Positions 20,401 through 27,744 of a DNA stretch of 64,000 bases are shown here, piece by piece. A program made the translations under genes and the position numbers. Each line of letters starts with the position of its first letter. The stretch's first letter is position 1. The notes under the pieces are model-generated. The model was not told the origin of the DNA, ran no database searches, and was given only the letters and a program-made list of their open reading frames with translations. Location: assembly GCF_051967035.1 (NCBI RefSeq), contig NZ_JBQCKK010000014.1, positions 1 through 64,000 on the forward strand, read 5' to 3'. Origin of the DNA: Brevibacillus sp051967035 (lineage in GTDB: Bacteria > Bacillota > Bacilli > Brevibacillales > Brevibacillaceae).

Positions 20401-21238
20401 TGGCGACATCCGGATTTTGCGCCCGCACCTTGTCGCTGCCGAAGTACGAGTCATTCCCCGCTGCCGCGACGACGATGACGCCGTTGTCCACCGCCTTTTT
20501 CACAGCCATTTGCTCCACATTCGACTCGTCCACGTATCCGGCGGAAGACCCGAGACTGAGGTTGATGACATCGGCTTTTTTGGCGATGGAATCGTTTATC
20601 GCAAACAAGATCGATTCGCTCAAGCCCGGTACTTCCCCCTGGTAGTTGGAAAACACTTTTTGGCTCATGATTTGCGCTTCCGGCGCAACTCCCTTGATTT
20701 TGCCGTTGGCGGCAATGATCCCGGCGACGTGGATGCCGTGCTGGGATTCGGCTACATCCTCCGTCGTCTGGTTGCGATCCGCCCAGTTGAAGCCCGGAAT
20801 CACTTTTTGCGCCGAGCCTGACTTTTGCACGGCCAGCCGTTTGTCGTGCGGCGGCGGCAAATCGGGATGCCGCGGATTGACGCCCGTGTCGATGACCGAG
20901 ATGAGCATGCCTTCCCCTTTGACCCCTGCCTCTTGCCAGGCGCGATTCGCTTCGATCATCTCCAGCGTAGTTGCTTGCGCGGCGGCAGCCTTTTCGCCCA
21001 GGACAACATGCTCGGAACGCTGCCACTCGTTGGCCCCATTGGCCTGCGCGCGATTTTCCGCCTCGCCCGTCGCCTGACTTATATGTGATTGCTCCTTCAT
21101 TTCCGCCAAATCGTGCATGACCACCCTGCGCAAGCTGATGGCGTCGCCGTAGGCAAAGACATCCGCGCGGGCATGGCCCACTGTCGTTACGGGAAGCAAA
21201 ACCAGCACTAATCCTAGACTCATCACCTGTTTTTTCAT
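17474..21238 (-). CDS. Large secreted subtilisin-like serine protease (S8) with PA and Ig-like domains
   Basis: 1,254 residues from ATG 21238 (AAGGGGG upstream). Signal peptide: MKKQVMSLGLVLVLLPVTTV with cleavage near AHARA-D (about residue 25). Catalytic residues are Asp117 (SVIDTGVNP), His167 (HGIHVAG), Asn262 in AAAGND, and Ser491 (GTSMATPHVAGG). A PA domain is inserted at about 340-435 between His and Ser, as in Vpr and lactocepin. A Fn3-like domain (about 610-720) and several Ig-like or FlgD-type repeats follow (about 760-1250; 'FSPNGDGHYD', 'RVDTKPPVI', 'VIVDTSPP', a repeated pattern). There is no LPxTG or SLH anchor. Vpr-type nutrient protease or surface-bound protein processing are possible. 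Confidence 0.9.
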   Translation of the reverse strand: MKKQVMSLGLVLVLLPVTTVGHARADVFAYGDAISLRRVVMHDLAEMKEQSHISQATGEAENRAQANGANEWQRSEHVVLGEKAAAAQATTLEMIEANRAWQEAGVKGEGMLISVIDTGVNPRHPDLPPPHDKRLAVQKSGSAQKVIPGFNWADRNQTTEDVAESQHGIHVAGIIAANGKIKGVAPEAQIMSQKVFSNYQGEVPGLSESILFAINDSIAKKADVINLSLGSSAGYVDESNVEQMAVKKAVDNGVIVVAAAGNDSYFGSDKVRAQNPDVAMIGSPGLSPDAFSVASVNATTLAGNSFGVQGVPGLERVVYLPGHVESGSALNPIASLVKPYPLVYMGKGKKEDYNVSVKDKIVLLERGDISFDEKLRLAKEAGAVGAIIYNNEPGPLMISAEHLKQIPAVAVLKQMGEQLAQAVKKGKKVTVTFNGEYAQNPMPYPDGGTISGFSSWGPTPDLQFKPEIAAPGGGILSLVRDSEYAVKSGTSMATPHVAGGMALLKQAYQKQGRSLQGRALVETLKAAAMNTAEPILDPRVSVAASDKAQVKKYPYSPRVQGAGLMQIAKAIQTPAVVVDAKGKAGVSLGEIGNTTTFSLFVDNKFGKKPITYQLHDEFGVMTDLRKDGLNMLTATALEGAQLRFSAPKVTVEPGKRAEVKVTLAIPQGAARNQFAEGFLSFAPEDKSLPVLRVPYYGFFGDWDEPRIMDQPLWEAGSQEKRTGVKTSWYHDKRNDKWRYRDYLGVTGVQEDGTVQIDPGQIAFSPNGDGHYDSAAPSITFLRNARQVVVEVTDPSGKPVRTLVRDEKVSKYDQSKLGTPYYYTEREAWSWDGKIFSTQTGSYVQAPDGAYQFLIKAKIDGRDANWQTMTLPIRVDTKPPVITASLSGNKVQWSSRDKDVQGYLLYVNGKKAGGPYSPKITSTIINQPEKNMSVVAFDYAGNISVANINGKSDTVPPFVEFPDDLFSYLKIAKQPDVALRGKVAGEELLDRVRLSINKTPVKLEADGSFETILRLQEGLNYVMYSASDMYGNTRQFTQRVIVDTSPPMLQFQNDGSEDMQFDPATKTMLVPIRFLYRDQTYKGQASVNGQIVANFEEDQLEIPVQKSLTHIVPMKQGENRILIEGKDGAGNRSALLLYAYVDASAGTVVLSLGEQRLNYRARPIPAPTITLMSGQVEGQEGEDLPIEGKVTGPGPVQLRIMYGQQKVSADVNDRGGFRLVLDRVEEGRKKLTVVATDSLGREARAEMNVIGKKKR

Positions 21239-21324
21239 CGTTTGCCCCCTTGTTGGAAGTACACCCATTATGTATCAGTTTTCACTGGGAGCCGCTCGGG
21301 TATTCTCGTCTTTTTGCCCCAAGG

Positions 21325-21353
21325 TTGACAAAACAGGTGAATCCGCCTATATT
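21325..21353 (+). promoter_or_regulatory. Promoter of the MarR gene
   Basis: TTGACA (21325-21330), 17 bases, TATATT (21348-21353): a close match to sigma-A consensus, 79 bases before the start codon. The palindrome 21349-21369 overlaps the -10 and the start point. Confidence 0.75.
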
Positions 21354-21369
21354 TAAATCCGTTAAATAT
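21349..21369 (+). promoter_or_regulatory. Palindromic operator overlapping the MarR promoter
   Basis: ATATTTAA-ATCCG-TTAAATAT, eight-base arms, covers the -10 and transcription start. The size and A+T-rich form fit a MarR-family dimer site, giving negative autoregulation. It might also affect the divergent protease gene, whose start is 110 bases away. Confidence 0.65.
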
Positions 21370-21431
21370 TTCCTATACGAAGCAGTTGGATCGAAAATTG
21401 CTACGAAAGCTGCAAGGAGCTGAACTTCTGC

Positions 21432-21893
21432 ATGTCTTCTCCCTCCACTGAATCCATCGACCGCCTGCAAGAGGCTTTTCGCACGATCATGCGCACAGTG
21501 GGCCCGCACATGTCCGAGCCTGTTCCCGGATTGACGGGGGCGCAATTTTACATCCTACATCAACTGGAGCAGCGCCAGAGGTGCACGGTCGGAGAATTGG
21601 CCGACTCCATGATGGTCAAGCCCAGTGCGATCACAGCCATGATTGATCGGCTGGACAAGCACGGCTACGTCAGCCGGGATCGCGATGAAGAAGACCGCCG
21701 CGTCGTCTATATCCGTCTGCTTGAAGCCGGGAAAAACATTTTGGCCCAGGCAAAAGAGACGCGGCGGGAAGCGCTCAGGCAGTTGTTTTCCCATCTCACC
21801 GAGGATGAGTGGGAGCAGTTCGTGCGCCTGTTCGAAAAACTCGCGGTCGCTGTCGCCGCCGACGCAAGAGAAAAAGGCGTGCCTTCCGGATAA
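21432..21893 (+). CDS. MarR-family transcriptional regulator
   Basis: 153 residues with a winged-helix MarR domain (about 35-130): FYILHQLEQRQRCTVGELAD, SAITAMIDRLDKHGYVSRDR and the wing DEEDRRVVYIRLLEAGKNIL. ATG 21432, ribosome site AAGGAGC. In B. subtilis a MarR-like gene (ysmB) lies next to gerE and sdhB; here the protease, CheX and permeases separate it from gerE. It is divergent from the protease, and its own operator lies at its promoter. The protease gene is a possible target. Effector unknown. Confidence 0.87.
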   Translation: MSSPSTESIDRLQEAFRTIMRTVGPHMSEPVPGLTGAQFYILHQLEQRQRCTVGELADSMMVKPSAITAMIDRLDKHGYVSRDRDEEDRRVVYIRLLEAGKNILAQAKETRREALRQLFSHLTEDEWEQFVRLFEKLAVAVAADAREKGVPSG

Positions 21894-21910
21894 CCGGGGC
21901 ACGCCTTTTT
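21871..21910. terminator. Bidirectional terminator between marR and sdhB
   Basis: AAAAAGGCGTGCC and GGCACGCCTTTTT form a 13-bp stem with A and T runs on both sides; serves the convergent MarR and sdhB transcripts. Confidence 0.85.
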
Positions 21911-21923
21911 CTTTGTTCTCCCA

Positions 21924-22673
21924 TTAGGAGAAGAAGAACTTCTTCAGGGCATATTTGGTCGTTTCTTTGTTCATATGGGCAATCGAGGTCGTGAGCGGGA
22001 TGCCTTTTGGACAAGCTTGCACGCAGTTTTGCGAGTTTCCGCAATCGCCGATACCGCCGTCTTCCATCAGAGCTTCCAGACGCTCATGCTTGTTCATCAT
22101 ACCCGTTGGATGCTGGTTGAACAGACGAACCTGAGAAATCGCAAACGGCCCAATGAATTCGGACTTCGCGTTCACGTTCGGGCAAGCCTCCAGGCATACC
22201 CCGCACGTCATGCATTTGGACAGCTCGTACGCCCATTGACGCTCCACTTCCGGCATGCGCGGACCTGGTCCCAGATCATGCGTGCCGTCGATGGGAATCC
22301 ATGCTTTTACCCGTTTCAACGCATCGAACATACGGCTGCGGTCAATCGACAAGTCGCGCTGTACAGGGAACGTGCTCATTGGCTCCAGGCGAATTGGCTG
22401 CTCCAGTTTATCGATCAGCGCCGAGCAGGCTTGGCGCGGTCTTCCGTTGATGACCATCGAGCACGCGCCACATACTTCTTCCAAGCAGTTCGATTCCCAG
22501 TTGACCGGAGAGGTTTTTTGGCCTTGCGCGTTGAGTGGATTGCGTTGGATCTCCATCAGCGCACTAATGACGTTCATCCCCGGACGGTACGGAATTTTGA
22601 ACTCTTCCTTGTATGGAGTGCTGTCAGGGCTGTCTTGGCGAGTGATAATCAGATGAATCAATTTTTCTGCCAT
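21924..22673 (-). CDS. sdhB: Succinate dehydrogenase iron-sulfur subunit
   Basis: 249 residues. Carries electrons from SdhA to the quinone site of SdhC. [2Fe-2S] ligands are in the ferredoxin-like half (NCLEEVCGACSMVINGRPRQAC); the [4Fe-4S] and [3Fe-4S] ligands in CMTCGVCLEACPN and CGNSQNCVQACPKGIPL. Last gene of sdhCAB, 21 bases after sdhA, followed by a terminator. Length and motifs are standard. Confidence 0.97.
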   Translation of the reverse strand: MAEKLIHLIITRQDSPDSTPYKEEFKIPYRPGMNVISALMEIQRNPLNAQGQKTSPVNWESNCLEEVCGACSMVINGRPRQACSALIDKLEQPIRLEPMSTFPVQRDLSIDRSRMFDALKRVKAWIPIDGTHDLGPGPRMPEVERQWAYELSKCMTCGVCLEACPNVNAKSEFIGPFAISQVRLFNQHPTGMMNKHERLEALMEDGGIGDCGNSQNCVQACPKGIPLTTSIAHMNKETTKYALKKFFFS

Positions 22674-22694
22674 GATCAGGTTCCTCCTCTCTTC

Positions 22695-24449
22695 TTACTT
22701 CTTGTCAGACGTATAGTCGCGTTTCCGTGGCGGAATCAACGAAACATCAATATCTTCGTAGTAAATCTCTGGCGCTGTCGTTTCCGGATTGAACTTCGCC
22801 ATGGTTGTCTTCATGAAGTTCTCGTCGTCACGCTCAGGGAATTCCGGCTTGTAGTGAGCGCCACGGCTCTCGTTACGCATGAGCGCACTGATCGTAATCG
22901 CACGGGCGAGAACCAGCATGTTCCACAGATGACGGGTGAAGGAAGCGCCGCTGTTGCTCCATTTGCTTGTATCGTTGATGTTGATTTTTTTGTAGCGCTC
23001 CATCAGCTCTTGAATCTTTTCATCTGTTTTTTGCAGACGGTCGTTGTAACGAACTACCGTGACGTTGTCTGTCATCCACTCACCCAGTTCCTTGTGGATC
23101 AGGTAAGCATTTTCCGTTCCGTCCATTTTCAGGATGCTGTCGTATTTCGCCTGCTCTTTGCTCGTGAAGCTGTCATAGAGCGTAGAAGACAGGTCATCCG
23201 ACGACTTGTTCAGGCCTTTCATGTACTCGATTGCTTTTGGACCGGCAACCATACCGCCGTAGATCGCGGACAACAGGGAGTTTGCGCCCAAACGGTTTGC
23301 GCCGTGCTGGGAGTAATCGCACTCACCCGCTGCAAACAGACCCGGGATGTTGGTCATCTGGTTGTAGTCTACCCACATTCCGCCCATGGAGTAGTGAACG
23401 GCAGGGAAAATCTTCATCGGTACTTTGCGCGGGTCGTCTCCTACGAATTTTTCGTAAATCTCGATAATACCGCCCAGTTTGACATCCAGCTCTTTCGGAT
23501 CTTTGTGGGACAGGTCGAGGTAAACCATGTTTTCGCCGTTGATGCCCAGCTTCATGTCTACGCAGACAGAGAAGATTTCGCGTGTCGCGATATCACGCGG
23601 TACCAGGTTTCCGTAGGCCGGATATTTTTCCTCCAGGAAGTACCAAGGCTTACCGTCCTTGTAGGTCCATACGCGACCGCCCTCACCGCGCGCGGATTCA
23701 GACATCAGACGCAGCTTGTCGTCGCCCGGAATCGCCGTCGGGTGAATCTGGATCATTTCCCCGTTCGCATAGATGACGCCCTGCTGGTAAACGGCAGACG
23801 CTGCTGTACCGGTATTGATGATCGAGTTGGTCGATTTACCGAAGATGATACCAGGGCCGCCTGTTGCCAAAATCACAGCATCCGCACGGAAGGATTGGAT
23901 TTCACCGGAACGCAGGTTTTGCGCGGTAATCCCGCGACAGGTTCCTGTCTCGTCCAAAACGGCTCCGAGGAAATCCCAATATTCGTACTTGGTCACCAGA
24001 CCTTCTGCTTCATAGCGGCGTACCTGCTCGTCCAGCGCGTACAGCAATTGTTGTCCGGTTGTCGCGCCTGCAAACGCCGTACGGTGATGCTTGGTTCCCC
24101 CGAAACGGCGGAAGTCCAGCAGACCTTCTGCTGTACGGTTGAACATGACGCCCATCCGGTCAAGCATATAGATGATTCCAGGTGCTGCATCGCACATCGC
24201 TTTTACTGGCGGCTGGTTCGCCAAGAAGTCTCCACCGTACACGGTATCGTCGAAGTGCTCCCATGTAGAGTCGCCTTCCCCTTTTGTGTTTACCGCACCG
24301 TTGATACCGCCCTGCGCACAGACAGAGTGAGAGCGCTTTACCGGAACCAGGGAGAACAGCTGAACGGGAACGCCTTTTTCTGCCGCTTTGATCGTAGCCA
24401 TCAAGCCGGCCAAACCGCCACCGACAATGATCAGTTTACCTTTTGCCAT
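22695..24449 (-). CDS. sdhA: Succinate dehydrogenase flavoprotein subunit
   Basis: 584 residues. Oxidises succinate to fumarate with covalently bound FAD in the TCA cycle. FAD-binding motif IIVGGGLAGLMATI at the start; the covalent-FAD histidine region is SHSVCAQGGINGAVN; the active-site region includes HPTAIPGDDKL and, further on, RGEGG; HGANRLGANSLLSAI is the second FAD motif. 18 bases separate it from sdhC. Length is normal for the Bacillus-type enzyme. Confidence 0.97.
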   Translation of the reverse strand: MAKGKLIIVGGGLAGLMATIKAAEKGVPVQLFSLVPVKRSHSVCAQGGINGAVNTKGEGDSTWEHFDDTVYGGDFLANQPPVKAMCDAAPGIIYMLDRMGVMFNRTAEGLLDFRRFGGTKHHRTAFAGATTGQQLLYALDEQVRRYEAEGLVTKYEYWDFLGAVLDETGTCRGITAQNLRSGEIQSFRADAVILATGGPGIIFGKSTNSIINTGTAASAVYQQGVIYANGEMIQIHPTAIPGDDKLRLMSESARGEGGRVWTYKDGKPWYFLEEKYPAYGNLVPRDIATREIFSVCVDMKLGINGENMVYLDLSHKDPKELDVKLGGIIEIYEKFVGDDPRKVPMKIFPAVHYSMGGMWVDYNQMTNIPGLFAAGECDYSQHGANRLGANSLLSAIYGGMVAGPKAIEYMKGLNKSSDDLSSTLYDSFTSKEQAKYDSILKMDGTENAYLIHKELGEWMTDNVTVVRYNDRLQKTDEKIQELMERYKKININDTSKWSNSGASFTRHLWNMLVLARAITISALMRNESRGAHYKPEFPERDDENFMKTTMAKFNPETTAPEIYYEDIDVSLIPPRKRDYTSDKK

Positions 24450-24467
24450 GATTGAGTCCCCCTATCC

Positions 24468-25079
24468 CTACAGAATGAAAGCCGACATCGCACGCAATCC
24501 GATGAAGGTTACAACGACGAATACGACCATAGTGAAGTATGTTGCAACGCGTTGGGAACGTGGTCCAACCGTAATTCCCCAGTGAACCAGGAACGACCAG
24601 ATTCCGTTGGAGAAGTGGAAAACCGTACTGATAATCCCAATCGTGTAGAATACGATCATGGCTGGGTTGCTGAAAATGTTCGCCACCATGTCGAAGTCAA
24701 CATGGGCACCCAACGCTTTTTGAATGCGCGTTTCCCATACGTGCCAAACAATGAAAATGAGGGTAATGATACCTGTCACCCGTTGCCACAGAAACATGTG
24801 GTTTCTGAAGTAGCCGAAGTTCCCTACGTTTTGTTTCGCCTGGAACGCGATGTAGAGACCGTAAACAGCGTGAAACAGGATCGGAATGTAGATGAAGACG
24901 AATTCAACTACAAGCAGAAGCGGAACATTTTCAATCAGACCCACCGTCTGGTTGAAAGCTTCTGCTCCACGGGTCGCCTGATAGTTGGCTGTCAAGTGAA
25001 ACAGCAGGAAGAGCCCGATCGGAAACAAACCAAGAAGTGAATGCAGCTTGTGACTGAGAAAGCTATGGCCTTTCGCCAT
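24468..25079 (-). CDS. sdhC: Succinate dehydrogenase cytochrome b558 subunit
   Basis: 203 residues with five membrane segments that anchor the complex and bind two haems. The His ligands are probable among LFHLTANYQ, LFHAVYG, WHVWET and FHFSNG. ATG 25079 with AAAGGGGGA upstream. First gene of the operon, about 170 bases downstream of a good promoter. It is the single-anchor type B enzyme typical of Bacillales, reducing menaquinone. Confidence 0.95.
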   Translation of the reverse strand: MAKGHSFLSHKLHSLLGLFPIGLFLLFHLTANYQATRGAEAFNQTVGLIENVPLLLVVEFVFIYIPILFHAVYGLYIAFQAKQNVGNFGYFRNHMFLWQRVTGIITLIFIVWHVWETRIQKALGAHVDFDMVANIFSNPAMIVFYTIGIISTVFHFSNGIWSFLVHWGITVGPRSQRVATYFTMVVFVVVTFIGLRAMSAFIL

Positions 25080-25254
25080 AAAATGGTCCCCCTTTCAGTG
25101 TATGTAGCGCTCTTTTATGGACCTTTCTCCCATATCCTAACCCATTGCCTGACCCATTAGACATGCCAAAAAACCGTTAGCTCTCTACACGCCTAACTTT
25201 GTCGGAATGTGTCAAAATACGAAAAAAAGTTGGGCAAAACTTTGACCAAATCCA

Positions 25255-25283
25255 ATTGTACTCTTGTCGACAGAGAGCGTCAA
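25255..25283 (-). promoter_or_regulatory. Promoter of the sdhCAB operon
   Basis: On the minus strand TTGACG (25278-25283), 17 bases, TACAAT (25255-25260): near-consensus sigma-A. The leader to sdhC is about 165 nt, without an open frame; a leader of this size could carry post-transcriptional control as by FsrA in B. subtilis, but no specific element is seen. Confidence 0.75.
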
Positions 25284-25404
25284 GACAATGAATAGACTTA
25301 ATACATTGATAGAATAGCTTTGTTCAGTTTCTCTCTTTTTTCTCCGAATCGGTCATGAAACTAGCTTCCCTCTCATAATCTAGGACAGACAGGAGGGAAG
25401 CGCG

Positions 25405-25857
25405 ATGAAAGATACCGACCAGCTGGCAGCCTTGTTGCCGCCCGAAACCATTCCGATTGCCGAGCGTTTGCACATGCCCTATCTCGGCTACCATCTGCTC
25501 CGCGAAACATTGACGAACGCCTTGTTGGGAGACAGCGAAAGCCCGATCTTGTACTGGCTGGGAAAAGACATCGGCCGGAAAATTCCGATCCGGTCTTCTA
25601 CAGGCCCGATCCTCCCGTTTATCCGCCTGGGGCTGGGGCAGCTCGATCTCGTGGAAGAGACGGCAGACGCAATCGTCTACAAGCTCACGCACACCATCCG
25701 CGACTATCAAACGCCCGAGCGACTCAGCCGCACCCTGTCCCTGGAAGCGGGAATCATCGCTGGCAGCATCGAGCAGTGGAAGGGCAGGGACACGTCCGCA
25801 CAACTGGAGATCGACAGCTCGTCCCGCATTCTGATCAAGGTGCGGACGCAAACATAA
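25405..25857 (+). CDS. yslB: DUF2507 protein YslB
   Basis: 150 residues, the usual length. DUF2507 proteins are related to the heme NO-binding/V4R-like fold and are of unknown function. Recognisable are the middle region YLGYHLLRETLTNALLGDSE and the end LEAGIIAGSIEQWKGRDTSA. In B. subtilis yslB lies between lysC and sdhC, exactly as here, although here it is on the opposite strand to both. ATG 25405, ribosome site GGAGGGAAGCGCG. Confidence 0.88.
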   Translation: MKDTDQLAALLPPETIPIAERLHMPYLGYHLLRETLTNALLGDSESPILYWLGKDIGRKIPIRSSTGPILPFIRLGLGQLDLVEETADAIVYKLTHTIRDYQTPERLSRTLSLEAGIIAGSIEQWKGRDTSAQLEIDSSSRILIKVRTQT

Positions 25858-25937
25858 GCAAACGTTCGCCTCGTTCGCCTTTGTGCGGGACACAGCGGCC
25901 CTTTTGGCATTGCCAAAGCAGCGGCCCCGCGAAACAT

Positions 25938-25977
25938 TCAAAAAGATGCCCCCTCTGCCCGTGGGCGAGGGAGCATT
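25938..25977. terminator. Terminator of lysC (also facing yslB)
   Basis: GATGCCCCCTCTGCCC-gtgGGCGAGGGAGCAT hairpin; on the minus strand followed by CTTTTTG, a good lysC terminator. The plus-strand T-run is weaker. Confidence 0.7.
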
Positions 25978-25983
25978 TGCTTC

Positions 25984-27225
25984 TTATAAGCCGTGCACGA
26001 CTGCCGTTTCCGCCACATCGAGTCCGTATGCCGTATGCAGGCTGCGGACGGCAAGCTCGGTTTGACCGGCAGGAATGACGCAAGACACTTTGATGTCCGA
26101 CGTCGAAACCATCTTAATGGAAATTTCTTTTTCAGCCAAAACGCGGAACATCTCGGCAGCCACCCCCGGATTGTTCACCATGCCGGAGCCGACGATGGAC
26201 ACTTTGGTCAAGTTTTGCTCGAAATCAACTTTTTCGAAGCCCAGCTCCGCTTTGTTGTTTTCCAGCGTATCCAGCGCCTTCTTCAAGTCATCTGCCGCAA
26301 CCGTAAACGAAATGTTCGTGACAGCCGCATCGTAGGAGCTTTGAATGATGATGTCCACGTTCACCTGATTGTTCGCCAGCGTATTGAACAGGCGGGACAG
26401 CGTTCCCACCTTGGCAGGCATGCCGACTACCGTGACTTTGGCGACATCCTCGTCGTGCGCGACTCCACTTACTACTCTTCCTGTTTCCATGTTGGCAACC
26501 TCCTCAACGTTCGTCCCCTCTTCGGCCGTAAAGCTGGAGCGAACCACCAGCCGTACCTTGTATTTTTTCGCCGCCTCTACCGAGCGCGGATGCAGGACGC
26601 CTGCCCCGAGATTGGCGAGCTCCAGCATCTCGTCGTACGAGATCGTATCCAGCTTGCTGGCCGCCGGCACCAGACGCGGGTCGGCCGTGTAGACACCGGC
26701 AACGTCTGTAAAAATTTCGCATTTGTCGGCATTCAGGCTGGCTGCCAGGGTAACCGCCGATGTATCCGAACCGCCGCGTCCAAGCGTCGTAATCTCTCCT
26801 TCGTCGCTAATCCCCTGGAATCCGGCCACGATCACGACCCGGCCGCGAGCGAGCTCTGCCTGGATGCGCTGTGGATCGATCTGCTTGATCCGCGCCCGGC
26901 CGTGAATGGCTTCCGTCGTCACTCCTGCCTGCCAGCCAGTCAAAGAGATAGCGTCGTACCCCTTGGCATGCAAGGCCATGGCGAGAAGGGCGATCGATAC
27001 CTGCTCCCCCGTGGTCAGCAGCATATCCATCTCTCGCTCGGAAGGGTAGGCGCTGATCTGCTTGGCCATATCTACCAGGACGTCCGTAGATTTGCCCATC
27101 GCAGACACGACGACTACCAGGTCATGCCCTTCCTCTTTGTAGCTGATGATTCGGTCCGCAACTCGTAAAATTCGCTCAATGGTTCCTACAGAGGTGCCTC
27201 CGTATTTCTGCACGATCAACCCCAT
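25984..27225 (-). CDS. lysC: Aspartokinase (lysine-regulated)
   Basis: 413 residues; phosphorylates aspartate, the first step to lysine, methionine, threonine and the diaminopimelate and dipicolinate needed for wall and spores. Kinase domain: VQKYGGTSVG at the start, then MLTTGEQVSIALLAMAL, GRGGSDTSAVTLA. Two ACT domains follow (about 265-410), where lysine acts as inhibitor. Internal start for the beta subunit is possible near residue 245-250, as in B. subtilis LysC; a Met and AGGAAGAGTAG lie there (near 26488). A lysine riboswitch upstream (27473-27655) controls transcription. ATG 27225. Confidence 0.95.
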   Translation of the reverse strand: MGLIVQKYGGTSVGTIERILRVADRIISYKEEGHDLVVVVSAMGKSTDVLVDMAKQISAYPSEREMDMLLTTGEQVSIALLAMALHAKGYDAISLTGWQAGVTTEAIHGRARIKQIDPQRIQAELARGRVVIVAGFQGISDEGEITTLGRGGSDTSAVTLAASLNADKCEIFTDVAGVYTADPRLVPAASKLDTISYDEMLELANLGAGVLHPRSVEAAKKYKVRLVVRSSFTAEEGTNVEEVANMETGRVVSGVAHDEDVAKVTVVGMPAKVGTLSRLFNTLANNQVNVDIIIQSSYDAAVTNISFTVAADDLKKALDTLENNKAELGFEKVDFEQNLTKVSIVGSGMVNNPGVAAEMFRVLAEKEISIKMVSTSDIKVSCVIPAGQTELAVRSLHTAYGLDVAETAVVHGL

Positions 27226-27340
27226 GCGGCTTCTCTCCCTTTTCTCATATCCACATATTCACAGACTATATCGTTTTCTCTCGTTAGGATTCGCTTGTTT
27301 CCATGCGGTCTATTTCTAGAAAATTTTTCCTGTCACTTTG

Positions 27341-27380
27341 CAAAAAAGGCACCGACCAGGAATGAGTCCTGCCGCTGCCT
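27341..27380 (-). terminator. Terminator of the lysine riboswitch
   Basis: GGCAGCGGCAGGA and TCCTGGTCGGTGCC form a long stem, followed by TTTTTTGC, between the L-box aptamer and lysC. This is the expression platform: with lysine bound, transcription stops here. Confidence 0.85.
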
Positions 27381-27472
27381 ACTGTTTCGACATGCCGATT
27401 CCTCCTTCCCAAATACACGCGGACAAGGCAGCATGACAGGTCGACACCGATCCATGCTCCCATTGACACACC

Positions 27473-27655
27473 GTGAGATAGCTCTCCATCTGGCACCGGT
27501 TACGAGCCAGATGACAGTCCTGCATTTGTTCAATGCAGGCCCAGCATGGAGAACTACGGGTTTTTCTCCACACTTCGGCGAATTCCCCTTTCCCGCTCCC
27601 TTCACAGATACCCGATCTCAGGGTGGTACTCTTGGTTTTCGCGCCTCTACCTCAC
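27473..27655 (-). ncRNA. Lysine riboswitch (L-box) aptamer of lysC
   Basis: P1 pairs GTGAGGTAG (27647-27655) with CTATCTCAC (27473-27481). Within it, in order on the minus strand, are the conserved L-box words AGAGGCGCG, CAAGAGTACC, GGGAAAGGGG, TTCGCCGAAG, CTGGGCCTGC, GACTGTCATC and GGAGAGCTATC. All five stems can be drawn. It lies 250 bases before lysC and is followed by a terminator at 27341-27380. Confidence 0.92.
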
Positions 27656-27695
27656 TTCATAAGGGAAGTGAGGCTACATATTCTGTTTGAAAGGC

Positions 27696-27724
27696 ATTAT
27701 ATCATGGGAATCCCGGCGGTTCAA
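27696..27724 (-). promoter_or_regulatory. Promoter of the lysC riboswitch transcript
   Basis: On the minus strand TTGAAC (27719-27724), 17 bases, TATAAT (27696-27701). The start point falls about 35 bases before the aptamer. Confidence 0.8.
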
Positions 27725-27744
27725 TTGCTTCTTTGCAAAAAACG

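Noticed and set aside
18929..20821. 630-residue open frame on the plus strand
   Set aside because: It is the antisense shadow of the subtilase; composition is rich in Arg and His, with no ribosome site or motif.
21975..24455. 826-residue open frame on the plus strand
   Set aside because: Shadow of sdhB and sdhA, which have all their cofactor motifs on the other strand.
27284..27496. 70-residue minus-strand frame before lysC
   Set aside because: It lies in the lysine riboswitch and its terminator, so it is leader RNA.
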